In this document: piece after piece, positions 16,288 through 24,071 of the stretch
Position numbering within the stretch: position 1 is the first letter of the stretch
How the letters are laid out: each line of letters starts with the position of its first letter
NCBI RefSeq assembly: GCF_000272045.2
Contig: NZ_AJYZ02000042.1
Coordinates: 251,248-315,247 of the forward strand
DNA length: 64,000 nt
Reading direction: 5' to 3'
From: Vibrio crassostreae 9ZC13
GTDB lineage: Bacteria; Pseudomonadota; Gammaproteobacteria; Enterobacterales; Vibrionaceae
Position numbers and translations under genes: made by a program
The notes under the pieces: generated by a model
The model's database searches: none
Told to the model about the DNA's origin: nothing
What the model saw: the letters and a program-made list of their open reading frames with translations, nothing else

Positions 16288-16900
16288 TTTTTTGTTTCGC
16301 AGACGTTATTGCTTGGGCTATTTTAGCCCTATGACTCGTTTCCCACTCAGCGAGTGTTAATGACGCCTCTTTACTCGCTTTCTGTGAAGCCATTAAAAAC
16401 ACTTCGTCTTTTCTGGGTTTAGGAATAACGACAATACCCTCTACATCGGCAACAATGATATCTCCCGTAGAGACCTTTGCTCCGCCGCAAGTGATTGGAG
16501 CGCCCAATTCAGAATAGACCTCTTTCTTTCCCGGAACTGGATGAACACCTTTCGCAAAAACTGGAAACTTCATATCTGAAATTTCAGTCAAATCTCGAAT
16601 GACACCATCAATAATAAAGCCTTTGATACCTCGACTCTTCGCGACTGCGCATACATTACCGCCGGCTACAGCATATTCGCTATCAACGCCATCTACTACA
16701 ATGATCGAACCTTCTGGTGCTTCGTATATGGCTGAATGAAGCATTAAATTATCACCAGACGTTAACTGGACAGTAAACGCTTCTCCACAAATTCGCGGCA
16801 TTCCCTGCCAAAGAGGACCAATACTAAAGTCAATAAAGTGATCGTTACTTAGTATATTTCCGTACTCGGTTGTCGCAAGTTTTGAAAAATCTGACTTCAT
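16283..16900 (-). CDS. RraA-family protein (4-hydroxy-4-methyl-2-oxoglutarate aldolase-like)
   Basis: A 205-residue protein of the RraA/HMG aldolase family. GGNVCAVAKSRGIKGFIIDG VIRD holds the conserved GGN...DGxxRD motif that binds the metal and pyruvate-like enolate. Later VEGIVVIPK and the helical tail agree. Members act as class II aldolases or oxaloacetate decarboxylases, and RraA itself inhibits RNase E. Which applies here cannot be said. Confidence 0.85.
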   Translation of the reverse strand: MKSDFSKLATTEYGNILSNDHFIDFSIGPLWQGMPRICGEAFTVQLTSGDNLMLHSAIYEAPEGSIIVVDGVDSEYAVAGGNVCAVAKSRGIKGFIIDGVIRDLTEISDMKFPVFAKGVHPVPGKKEVYSELGAPITCGGAKVSTGDIIVADVEGIVVIPKPRKDEVFLMASQKASKEASLTLAEWETSHRAKIAQAITSAKQKT

Positions 16901-16961
16901 GTTTTCACTCCATATTTGAATGAAACCTGCCGGTCTATGTATGTAGCTTGATATGTTGAGG

Positions 16962-17438
16962 CTACCCGCTTAGTTTCTTAGACATATTGAAACCGGTAAC
17001 CTCAAAGCCAACTTCTTTATACAACTTAAGCGCCCGCTTATTATGATATGCGACCCTCAGTTTTATTTGATTGATACCAATAGCAAGTAGTTGGGTCTCT
17101 AATGCAGAAATTGATTGAGTACCATAACCTAGACCTCGATGTTCATTCGAAATGAAGAAGTCATAGATAAACGTAGATTTATCCCCAATATTGACTGAGT
17201 GCCAAAGGTAATCCACAAGCTTACATTCACCATCGACTTCAGCATCAATGCATAATAGCGAATGCTCATTGCTCTCTAGTCCGTTAGGGAAGCTCCGATG
17301 CAAGTCCTTCTTTGCCAATTCGACTGAAACGTCTAAAGAATGCCCATAGTTTCTAGCTATTTCCTGACTGTAATCGTCAATAAAATACTGACAATATGCT
17401 GGATATTCGTCTTGGCGCATTCCTCTAAGTACTACCAT
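16962..17438 (-). CDS. GNAT N-acetyltransferase
   Basis: A 158-residue GNAT. FIYDFFISNEHRGLGYGTQS provides the strand and acetyl-CoA loop (R-G-L-G-Y-G) and HNKRALKLYKEVGFEV the last motif. It most resembles the YkkB-like or TacA-free group. ATG 17438 has AAAGGA at a good distance and is preferred to 17444. A clear attC site lies directly upstream of the gene, as expected at a cassette boundary. Confidence 0.85.
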   Translation of the reverse strand: MVVLRGMRQDEYPAYCQYFIDDYSQEIARNYGHSLDVSVELAKKDLHRSFPNGLESNEHSLLCIDAEVDGECKLVDYLWHSVNIGDKSTFIYDFFISNEHRGLGYGTQSISALETQLLAIGINQIKLRVAYHNKRALKLYKEVGFEVTGFNMSKKLSG

Positions 17439-17473
17439 GTTCATCCTTTATAAACGTTGAATTCAATTAATAA

Positions 17474-17632
17474 CATAACGCCCGCTTGAGCAGATGGCAA
17501 CGCTACCAATACTCTCAAATTTAACACCTAACCCACTGAAGTTAAAACGAGTGGAAACACCAATACCGCCGCATGCCAAAATGCCAAGCGTACCGAATCG
17601 CGCTTAAGTTGTTTGTGATAACAAAACATCTT
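17474..17632 (-). repeat. attC recombination site (Vibrio superintegron type)
   Basis: The minus strand reads TATCACAAACAACTTAAGCGCG, TACGCTTGGCATTTTGGC, further arms, then CTGCTCAAGCGGGCGTTATG. Both outer core regions and the CGCTTGGCATTTT block are those of Vibrio attC sites. It follows the DUF3955 gene and precedes the GNAT gene, so it closes that cassette. Confidence 0.8.
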
Positions 17633-17655
17633 CGTGTACTCGTAGCTTAAATGGA

Positions 17656-17865
17656 TTACTGGCACTTTTTATGTCTAACGAAGGTCACGACCAAAGCCAC
17701 CAACGCAAGTAGCTCAAAAAGCCAAAATATAGGAATAAACCCGAATGGCTCAACCAACACACCATTTTCATCTACGTATGAACCTATGGTGTTATAAACA
17801 ATGAAACATAAAAGTCCACTAACGTAGAAAAGGGAACTGATTTTATACTTACGGAGAAAATTCAT
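17656..17865 (-). CDS. DUF3955 membrane protein
   Basis: A 69-residue protein with two membrane segments, around residues 11-28 and 43-63. The middle loop VDENGVLVEPFGFIPI is the DUF3955 hallmark. Such proteins are common in integron cassettes and have no known function. The gene sits between two attC sites and fills a whole cassette of about 480 bases. Confidence 0.85.
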   Translation of the reverse strand: MNFLRKYKISSLFYVSGLLCFIVYNTIGSYVDENGVLVEPFGFIPIFWLFELLALVALVVTFVRHKKCQ

Positions 17866-17950
17866 CGGAGCCTCAACATTTGAATATCTAAAATATCAGA
17901 CACTTTATAAGAGAGCATGGTTCACTCCGATAAGCATAATTGGATAGACG

Positions 17951-18070
17951 AGTTATCGCCGCTTGAAGTAGCTGACATCGCGAGCACCTCACCCATTGTG
18001 CCTTAATCACTAAAGCCGATTCAAACTCAAACCGCCAAGCGTAGCGAATCTGCTTAAATTATTTGTTATA
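17951..18070 (-). repeat. attC recombination site
   Basis: The minus strand reads TATAACAAATAATTTAAGCAG, GCTACGCTTGGCGGTTTG, then CTACTTCAAGCGGCGATAAC. The 5' end and the CGCTTGG block are well kept. The 3' core reads CGATAAC instead of the usual CGTTAGN, so this site may recombine poorly. Confidence 0.75.
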
Positions 18071-18180
18071 TGCACTCACAAACATCACACTTCCATACCT
18101 GTAATGGAACAATCCTAGATTTCAATAAAACAAAAGCTTACATTGACCACATTTATTGCTTAATTAGAGTTCCCAGAATA

Positions 18181-18480
18181 ATGCTAATGAAAATGCTGAG
18201 GTTACTAAAACAATCTATTGCCCTGTTTTGGTTCATGTTGATACTAAGTTTTGTAGTCAACTATTCAGGCGTTCACAATGAAATGACATTTACAATTTTA
18301 GGAGTGTCTCTTTTCACATCTGCGGTCATTACTTGGTTTTTACCACTCATAATCGTACTAGCTAACAATGAAGTTCAGAGAAAAGGACTGATACTATTAT
18401 TATCATTAGTCTTCCCCGTCTTCGGTGGAATCATTAGCTATTTGATTCTAAGTAAACAGGTAAGAATGACGACAATGTAA
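18181..18480 (+). CDS. Small membrane protein, reverse-oriented cassette ORF
   Basis: A 99-residue protein with three predicted membrane segments, near residues 10-28, 35-57 and 70-92. It has a C-terminal WFLPLIIVL...FGGIISYLIL arrangement resembling the membrane region found before phospholipase D domains. The start at 18181 gives a natural membrane protein; the reading from 18070 adds an unlikely extension inside an attC site. It reads opposite to every neighbour, between two attC sites. Confidence 0.6.
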   Translation: MLMKMLRLLKQSIALFWFMLILSFVVNYSGVHNEMTFTILGVSLFTSAVITWFLPLIIVLANNEVQRKGLILLLSLVFPVFGGIISYLILSKQVRMTTM

Positions 18481-18495
18481 GGACGAACCACTTGT

Positions 18496-18598
18496 GCATA
18501 TAACGCCAACACCTTACCTAAGCCATTGTGCTATAACACTAAGCCGACTTGAAGTAAAAGTGCCGAGCATTGTGAATCAATCTTAAACGGTTTGCTAT
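18496..18598 (-). repeat. attC recombination site
   Basis: The minus strand reads CTATAGCAAACCGTTTAAG, AATGCTCGGCACTTTTACTTC, GGCTTAGTGTTATAGCAC and the 3' core GTTGGCGTTATATGC. The site begins at the stop codon of the deaminase gene, the usual cassette arrangement. Confidence 0.75.
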
Positions 18599-19011
18599 AG
18601 TGCTTTACCGTTTACCAGTGACCAATGGTGAGGCATTAGTTCACGTATAGTTTTAAAAACCAATGAATTATCTGGAGTCGTAATTGCTGCTTTAACATCC
18701 CCACCCCAGTGGACAAGGCGCTCTTGGCAAACTCCGCATGGTGACAAGATTAAAAACTCATCGTTCTCGCTTTCACGACACAGGCATAACGAGTGGGTCA
18801 CTCGCTCATTGAGTTTGTGAGCCTCTAAATACGCCCCCACTTCCATACATAGTGAAAGAGCATCATTTTTAGTATCAGGAGCAATGCTTGTTAATATTTT
18901 TCCTGAATCTGTTCGAACAGCCGCTGCGCCACCCCAACCTGATGGATACCGAACCTTTACTAGTTCTACTGCTGCTTGATAAAGCTCTCTTTCGATATTA
19001 TCCATGACCAT
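18595..19011 (-). CDS. Cytidine deaminase-like protein
   Basis: A 138-residue zinc deaminase. The first zinc ligand and catalytic Glu lie in CMEVGA (Cys55, Glu57), and PCGVC (residues 91-95) gives the other two Cys ligands, as in tetrameric cytidine deaminases and blasticidin-S deaminase. The length fits both. The substrate is open; a base-modified nucleoside or an antibiotic would suit a cassette gene. It is followed directly by an attC site. Confidence 0.85.
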   Translation of the reverse strand: MVMDNIERELYQAAVELVKVRYPSGWGGAAAVRTDSGKILTSIAPDTKNDALSLCMEVGAYLEAHKLNERVTHSLCLCRESENDEFLILSPCGVCQERLVHWGGDVKAAITTPDNSLVFKTIRELMPHHWSLVNGKAL

Positions 19012-19028
19012 CCATATTCAATTTTATC

Positions 19029-19156
19029 GAGCGCCGCCGTATTGAGGTTTGAGCAACGCTACCACAACACTGAACCATACCACCATATACACGAAACCCA
19101 ACGATTGAACAAAAAATGCCAAGCGTTGGGAATCATTCTTAAATGCTTTGTATATA
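19029..19156 (-). repeat. attC recombination site
   Basis: The minus strand reads TATACAAAGCATTTAAGAAT, CCAACGCTTGGCATTTTTTG, a GGTATGGTTCAGTGTTGTGG arm and the end GGCGGCGCTCG. The 5' core and the CGCTTGGCATTTTT block are textbook for Vibrio. The 3' end lacks GTTA, so this copy is probably partly inactive. Confidence 0.75.
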
Positions 19157-19161
19157 CGATT

Positions 19162-19458
19162 TTACTCAAGTGACTTCATTAACTCATGAATTTCACTAAT
19201 GCTGTAAGATTTATACTTATTGTAAAAATCTCTCGTATTAACAGAAGCGTGAGACACGTTGTTTATGCCAGCAACTGATTTGTAGTTGCAAATTTTTGCA
19301 CTAATGTTTCCGACTTCTAATCCAGACTTCAGTGATATTTCACGGGCATACTCACTTTGCTTGCCTCTCGGAAACCCTTCACTTTCCAACTTTTTAAAAG
19401 CCTCTAAGCATCTGAGTTCGTTTAGATCATTCCACAATGAAGTATCTCTATAGCTCAT
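19162..19458 (-). CDS. Hypothetical protein, first recognisable cassette gene of the row
   Basis: A 98-residue protein starting MSYRDTSLWNDLNELRCLEAF. It has a helical N-terminal half, then EVGNISAKICNYKSVAGINNVSHAS, which distantly resembles the small accessory region next to HNH or restriction-like nucleases. I give no function. ATG 19458 with GGTGG upstream was chosen over a start four codons earlier. An attC site follows it. Confidence 0.6.
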   Translation of the reverse strand: MSYRDTSLWNDLNELRCLEAFKKLESEGFPRGKQSEYAREISLKSGLEVGNISAKICNYKSVAGINNVSHASVNTRDFYNKYKSYSISEIHELMKSLE

Positions 19459-19533
19459 AATAACCACCAACGTATTCTAACTGTTACCAGTGAGAGTATA
19501 GGATGCTATGCACGCTATCGTATAACAGCTACC

Positions 19534-19575
19534 AGACAGAAAAATTCTGCACTTAACTCCAGAATAATTTTGTCT
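19534..19575. repeat. Long near-perfect inverted repeat
   Basis: AGACAGAAAAATTCTG (19534-19549) and CAGAATAATTTTGTCT (19560-19575) pair over 16 bases with two or three mismatches and a 10-base loop. It lies upstream of the 98-residue gene and downstream of the LacA-like gene. It may be an operator, an attI-like relic, or a weak terminator without a T run. Confidence 0.4.
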
Positions 19576-19664
19576 AGTTTCTAAGATAGATAAGTAATAT
19601 ACAACTAAGCCACTGCATAACAATGACTTATGTCACGGCTAATTTCAGGCGTGTGAAAAGTCGC

Positions 19665-20273
19665 TTACTTTAATTCATCGGGAATACGGCGATCTTTGTG
19701 GTAATACTCTCGGTCGCGTTCGTTGATTTCGCGTACCACTTTGCATGGGTTGCCGACTGCGACGACATTGGCTGGGATGTCTTTGGTGACGATACTCCCT
19801 GCCCCTATTACTGAGTTTTCACCAATGGTGACGCCAGGAAGTACGACGGTGTGCGCGCCAAGCCATACATTGTTGCCAATACGAACGGGAACATTGAACT
19901 GCGCTGCTTTTAGCCTGAGTTCTGGGCTGATGGGATGTGTGCCAGTGGCAATGGTCACGTTAGGCGCTATCATCACGTTGTCGCCGATGAATACGTCTGT
20001 GTCGTCGACCAGAGTTAGATTAAAGTTCACGTATACGTTGTTGCCTAGGTGCGTGTGACGCCCCCAGTTCACATGTAATGGTGGTTCAATGTAGCAGCCC
20101 TCACCGACTTCGGCGAACAACTGCTTCATGATTTGTTGTCGTTTATCACCTTCGCTCGGGCGAGTGTGATTGAAATCATATAGCACTTCTAAGCATTGAG
20201 TTTGCTCAGCAACCAAATCCACGTCGTCACAGTAGTAAACGTCTTGGCTGTGCATTTTAGCCTTTATATCCAT
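19665..20273 (-). CDS. lacA: Galactoside/maltose-type O-acetyltransferase
   Basis: A 202-residue left-handed beta-helix acetyltransferase. YDFNHTRPSEGDKRQQIMKQLF is the characteristic N-terminal region, followed by hexapeptide repeats from about residue 70 to 165 and the tail VGNPCKVVREINERDREYY, very close to LacA. The catalytic His equivalent lies in ATGTHPI. It would acetylate a sugar hydroxyl with acetyl-CoA. No lac operon is adjacent, so its natural acceptor is unclear. Confidence 0.85.
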   Translation of the reverse strand: MDIKAKMHSQDVYYCDDVDLVAEQTQCLEVLYDFNHTRPSEGDKRQQIMKQLFAEVGEGCYIEPPLHVNWGRHTHLGNNVYVNFNLTLVDDTDVFIGDNVMIAPNVTIATGTHPISPELRLKAAQFNVPVRIGNNVWLGAHTVVLPGVTIGENSVIGAGSIVTKDIPANVVAVGNPCKVVREINERDREYYHKDRRIPDELK

Positions 20274-20369
20274 GTTTGAACCTATTTGATCATTGCCTTA
20301 TGTCGGCATAAATAAAGAAACAGATGGATAATTTGAAGTTTTCACTGGCCTTAATGCAAGTTGGATGAA

Positions 20370-20744
20370 TTAACGCGGCCTAATGTTTTCAGCCACACGC
20401 CACAGCACACCACTTGGGTCAGTGATACAAAACTCAAGCATTCCCCATGGCTGTTCAACAACCTCGGAAACGGTAACTTCAAATTCCGACACTACATTAG
20501 AGTTTTGGATGTGTTGATACCAACTTTTTACGTCTTCAACCAGCAAGTGCATCATGTAATTGTGACAGTGCGCAGGTTCATAAAAGTTTTGCAGAAGGAA
20601 CGCACAACCGCCGTGTCGTAGATAGGCGACATCGTGAAATTCAGACATCAGCTCGAAGCCGATTGACTGGTAAAAACGCTTGGATAAATCGAAGTCTTTC
20701 GCGGGTACAAAAGACTTAATTTCTGAGACTTTGAGGTTTTCCAT
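20370..20744 (-). CDS. VOC/glyoxalase-fold protein
   Basis: A 124-residue VOC protein. KSFVPAKDFDLSKRFYQSIGFEL opens the first module; AHCHNYMMHLLVEDVKSWYQHI starts the second, and the tail FCITDPSGVLWRVAE completes the metal site. Members include bleomycin-resistance-like and glyoxalase-like proteins. The substrate is not indicated. No promoter or partner is recognised. Confidence 0.8.
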   Translation of the reverse strand: MENLKVSEIKSFVPAKDFDLSKRFYQSIGFELMSEFHDVAYLRHGGCAFLLQNFYEPAHCHNYMMHLLVEDVKSWYQHIQNSNVVSEFEVTVSEVVEQPWGMLEFCITDPSGVLWRVAENIRPR

Positions 20745-20822
20745 CCTACATCCTTATAGTGTTGATATTCTGGTGCTGACACGCTTAACGCTTTAAGTGG
20801 TTACAGCGTTTATTGAGAGCCC

Positions 20823-21521
20823 TTATTCAAAGTCTTGCTGAAATGAGTCGACTTCGGCTTTAGTTAGATAACGCCACTGACCTGCTTCAACATCTAAACG
20901 AACATCACCAATCTGCTCACGGTGTAGTCCAACAACTCGATTTCCTACCGCAGCAAACATTCGTTTTACTTGATGAAACTTGCCTTCTGTAATGGTCAGG
21001 AGCACTTCTTTATTGGTTATCACTTCGAGTTCTGCCGGACGCGTCGGTTGTTGCTCACCTTGCAATTGAACGCCCGCTTTGAACTTGTCAGCGACATCGT
21101 CTTTGATATCTCGTGACAATGTCACGCGATACACCTTCTTACATGACTTGGTTGGCAGCGTGATGTTGAATGACCATCGCCCATCATCGGTAATTAAGAC
21201 TAAACCTGTGGTGTCGGCATCTAAGCGCCCTGCGATGTGCAGTTCTGATGCTTTTTCTATCTCGATGTAGTTAAAGAGTGAAGGATAAGCTTCATCGATA
21301 TTAGAGCAGATAGTACCCGCAGGCTTGTGCATTAGGAGGTATCGAAATTCTCGTAACTTAAGCGGAGTACCATTTAACAAGATGGTGTTGCTTTCGTGAA
21401 CCTGAGTCGATTCATCGGTGACCGTCTCACTGTTTACGTTCACCTCACCATTATGGATGCGTTCAATAGCTTCAGGCTTGGTTAGGTCAGTGCTTTTGCA
21501 TAGGTATTTATCAAGGCGCAT
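20823..21521 (-). CDS. rsuA: RsuA-type pseudouridine synthase
   Basis: A 232-residue pseudouridine synthase. An S4 RNA-binding domain covers about residues 1-45, and the catalytic GRLDADTTG motif holds Asp101. The tail HQVKRMFAAVGNRVVGLHRE is typical of the RsuA/RluB/E/F group, and overall it is closest to RsuA, which modifies U516 of 16S rRNA. It may be a second copy. It starts on the last A of the preceding gene stop (TAATG), so translation is coupled. Confidence 0.85.
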   Translation of the reverse strand: MRLDKYLCKSTDLTKPEAIERIHNGEVNVNSETVTDESTQVHESNTILLNGTPLKLREFRYLLMHKPAGTICSNIDEAYPSLFNYIEIEKASELHIAGRLDADTTGLVLITDDGRWSFNITLPTKSCKKVYRVTLSRDIKDDVADKFKAGVQLQGEQQPTRPAELEVITNKEVLLTITEGKFHQVKRMFAAVGNRVVGLHREQIGDVRLDVEAGQWRYLTKAEVDSFQQDFE

Positions 21522-21682
21522 TAATCGTCGGCACCACATTTTGCGCATGGCTTGTAAGTACGTTCGCCTTGAGCAATCACCACATAGTCGAGAACGCAGT
21601 TATCACATAGCGCCAACTTTGGGTAAGCGTCTTTCTGTTTCTTTGCGTTGATGTTGCCTTCGGTGGTGTATACGGTTCTCAT
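21521..21682 (-). CDS. Small zinc-ribbon protein coupled to the pseudouridine synthase
   Basis: A 53-residue protein with CDNC and CAKC knuckles separated by about 17 residues. ATG 21682 has AAGG seven bases upstream and is preferred to a start at 21727. The last base of its stop codon is the first base of the rsuA-like start. Coupling to an RNA-modifying enzyme suggests a role with RNA or ribosomes, but this is inference. Confidence 0.65.
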   Translation of the reverse strand: MRTVYTTEGNINAKKQKDAYPKLALCDNCVLDYVVIAQGERTYKPCAKCGADD

Positions 21683-21857
21683 TTTTATACCTTGTTTTAA
21701 TAACTTGCTAGGCGCAAATTGTATCACTGTTTACAGCTTTGATTGGAGTGGTGGTGCATAGATAAATTGTTTTTAAGCGCCGCCATTCCATGTTCTCGCC
21801 CCGTAACGGCTTAACCATGAACAACAAAGTCAACGTGCCACGCCTATCAGTGGTAAA

Positions 21858-22292
21858 ATGATAAAAGCTCACCAACCAATGAAGTCACTAATGAAAAATT
21901 GTAATCAATGCGGGAAATGCTGTATCAAATACGGAGATGGTGACCTTGCCGCAACGCAAGAAGAGATTGATTTGTGGGAGTTGTTCAATCCAGACATCTT
22001 TGAGTATGTCCGAGGAAGCGAGATCTGGTTTGACCCTGAATCTGGTGAACGTTTAACTCGCTGCCCTTTTCTGGAGCTGGTTCCGACGAAAGACACCAAG
22101 GCTCAAGCCAAGTACACATGCAGCATTTACTTAGACCGACCAGAAGATTGCAGACACTATCCAAGCCTGATTAATGAGATGGTACGAGATGAGTGTGAAA
22201 TGATTGAGGTGGTGGATTTGCATGACACGAAGAAAGCTCAAAGGAAACTCGACCTGTTGATGAAAGACAGCCGCCCTTCAAGCTATTCGTAA
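21858..22292 (+). CDS. YkgJ-family cysteine-cluster protein
   Basis: A protein of up to 144 residues with the CxxCGxCC signature (NCNQCGKCC) near its start, a later CPFL and C-x-IYxxRPxxC (CSIYLDRPEDC). This is the YkgJ/UPF0153 zinc- or iron-binding cluster found in many proteobacteria. Its role is unknown. In-frame starts exist at 21858, 21879 and 21891; the sequence does not settle which is used, although the last lies just before the Cys cluster. Confidence 0.8.
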   Translation: MIKAHQPMKSLMKNCNQCGKCCIKYGDGDLAATQEEIDLWELFNPDIFEYVRGSEIWFDPESGERLTRCPFLELVPTKDTKAQAKYTCSIYLDRPEDCRHYPSLINEMVRDECEMIEVVDLHDTKKAQRKLDLLMKDSRPSSYS

Positions 22293-22345
22293 GCGATGAT
22301 CTTTTGAAGATCAATCTTCAGCATGAGCTAATATCAGCTAAAACC

Positions 22346-22747
22346 TTAAGCCAAATACTGGTTCGCGTCTAACCAATCAAGCGCAACCAGTGCTGCCAAT
22401 GAACATACCGCTCTGTCGTTGCCATCAACAAACTTAAGCTCTTCGATTTCAGCATCTGGAGAGAGTTCGCCAGTATAATCGGCAAGATAACAAGTCAATT
22501 TCACCGATACGCCTTCCGCTTTGCCATCAGCTTGACCTGTAAAGGTCTCAACGTATTTGATTGAATCAGGCACTAAATCTACCGAGATCTCTTCTTTGAT
22601 TTCGCGAACCAGTGCTTGCTCGTCACTTTCGCCAGCTTCACGCTTACCACCCGGTAGGTAGAACAGTTCTTTGCCTTTTGATCTCACCATCAACAGTTTG
22701 CCGTCTTTGATGAATATCCAAGCTAGCTTATCAATTACCTTATGCAT
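22346..22747 (-). CDS. Nudix hydrolase
   Basis: A 133-residue Nudix protein. The Nudix box G-x5-E-x7-REIKEE lies at about residues 34-53 (GGKREAGESDEQALVREIKEE). YLPGGK and the long C-terminal helix fit the MutT-like group that cleaves nucleoside diphosphate-X compounds. The start at 22747 was chosen over an extension to 22822. The substrate is not fixed. It faces the YkgJ gene in a convergent arrangement. Confidence 0.85.
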   Translation of the reverse strand: MHKVIDKLAWIFIKDGKLLMVRSKGKELFYLPGGKREAGESDEQALVREIKEEISVDLVPDSIKYVETFTGQADGKAEGVSVKLTCYLADYTGELSPDAEIEELKFVDGNDRAVCSLAALVALDWLDANQYLA

Positions 22748-22980
22748 GTTCTTAGACCTTATTTCTGTTTTAGTTCTCGTTATTACTGAATCTGGCCGCG
22801 CTATTCTATTAGTCACGACCAAACAAAGCCTGGGTATGTTACACGCTGGAAGGAATATACTCTATTGAATCGAATAGGAAATATCATCGCCAAAACGAAA
22901 AATGACAGCGTTCGAGACAATTCTCGTCAACTGTCATCGGCGTTGTTTACGGATTGCTTTCTAGTTGTTCGTAGATAGAA

Positions 22981-23361
22981 TCAATCGACTAGCCACTTAA
23001 GCGCAGAGTCATGGTCTTCGAATGACTTAATCTCACCGGACACAAACCAACTGCCGACTTTTGATGCCATTTCTTGCCAGCTTTTATCACCATAAATCGC
23101 GATTTTGTCTATCTTCGAATTGAGCTCTAATCCCAATTTGAAATCATCCCAAGCTGCACGTAACTCCCATCCTGTTAAGGTTGAGATATCGACCAGCATC
23201 TTGAGTTTAGATGAATCGAGTTCTTCTAGCGTGGTATTTAGAATTGGCATCATTGCTTGATAGTCATCGTGTGTAAGCTTGCCTTTCGCTTTAAACACAA
23301 CGATGGTTTCACCGCAAACACGTTCAATTCCAAACGATATTCCGTGACGTTCGATATTCAT
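22981..23361 (-). CDS. SpoIIAA-like (STAS/SEC14-like) protein
   Basis: A 126-residue protein of the SpoIIAA-like family with a CRAL/TRIO-type fold. ISFGIERVCGETIVVFKAKGKLTHDDYQ starts it; LKMLVDISTLTGWELRAAWDDFKLGL and KIDKIAIYGDKSWQEMASKVGSWF follow in the order expected. Such stand-alone proteins are thought to bind lipids or act as anti-anti-sigma-like switches. No sigma or kinase partner is near. Confidence 0.8.
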   Translation of the reverse strand: MNIERHGISFGIERVCGETIVVFKAKGKLTHDDYQAMMPILNTTLEELDSSKLKMLVDISTLTGWELRAAWDDFKLGLELNSKIDKIAIYGDKSWQEMASKVGSWFVSGEIKSFEDHDSALKWLVD

Positions 23362-23474
23362 AGTCTAGCCCTTATAGTGGAAATTAGACTTAGCTTAGAG
23401 GATTAGACAGCAAAGAGATGAGAGATTGGCGTCAAAACAGACAAGCATCCGAACGGGTTTTAGTTACTGACATT

Positions 23475-24071
23475 TTAACGGCGTTTAATCGCAACGACCG
23501 AGTATGTGTGCCAATGCTTCACCCTACCCAGCGACGTGAGTGCTTGTTCGTCTCGCTCATGGAATCGTACTATCTCAAAGTCGTTGAATAAGCTGAGTAC
23601 TTTGGCTTTCGTTAACGGCGTTGTTGGAGTTCGATAGCCATGTGCCCAACTGTCATCGACGCCCATGAAATCACCTGCAAATACGCCACCTACTTCAAGA
23701 CAGTATTCAATATTGTGCCAAACCCCGTCAAAACGCGTTGGGTCAGCAAAAAACAGACTCGAATTGGCAATCACTACGCCAGATTTTGGGTAATCATAGT
23801 GTTCAAATCCACTTTCAGATATCTCGACCAAAGATTTGCGACCAAAACGATCCCGACATATAGCAATCGAATCAGGATTAACGTCGAAGCCATACACTTG
23901 ATACGCTTGTTGTTCTAAAAAAGCGATGTCACTACCTGTTCCACAACCACAATCAATCGCAACATTTAAGCCTGACTCATTCAGTTTGATTGCGAATTCA
24001 GTTCTCTTTAAATGAGGTTTGCTTAGTGCTTTTTGGTAATACTGACGCCAGATCTCTGAATGTTCATCCAT
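23475..24071 (-). CDS. SAM-dependent class I methyltransferase
   Basis: A 198-residue methyltransferase. Motif I is VAIDCGCGTGSDIAFLE near residue 37, motif II includes FDVNPDSIAICRDRF, and the acidic loop LFFADPTRFD follows. It resembles the TehB/UbiE-like small-molecule group. The acceptor is unknown. Its start overlaps the end of the preceding HAD gene by 8 bases, indicating a coupled pair. Confidence 0.8.
   Translation of the reverse strand: MDEHSEIWRQYYQKALSKPHLKRTEFAIKLNESGLNVAIDCGCGTGSDIAFLEQQAYQVYGFDVNPDSIAICRDRFGRKSLVEISESGFEHYDYPKSGVVIANSSLFFADPTRFDGVWHNIEYCLEVGGVFAGDFMGVDDSWAHGYRTPTTPLTKAKVLSLFNDFEIVRFHERDEQALTSLGRVKHWHTYSVVAIKRR

Noticed and set aside
18070..18180. The reading from 18070 as the true start of the membrane protein
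   Set aside because: It begins on the attC edge and gives a poorly structured extension before the first membrane segment.
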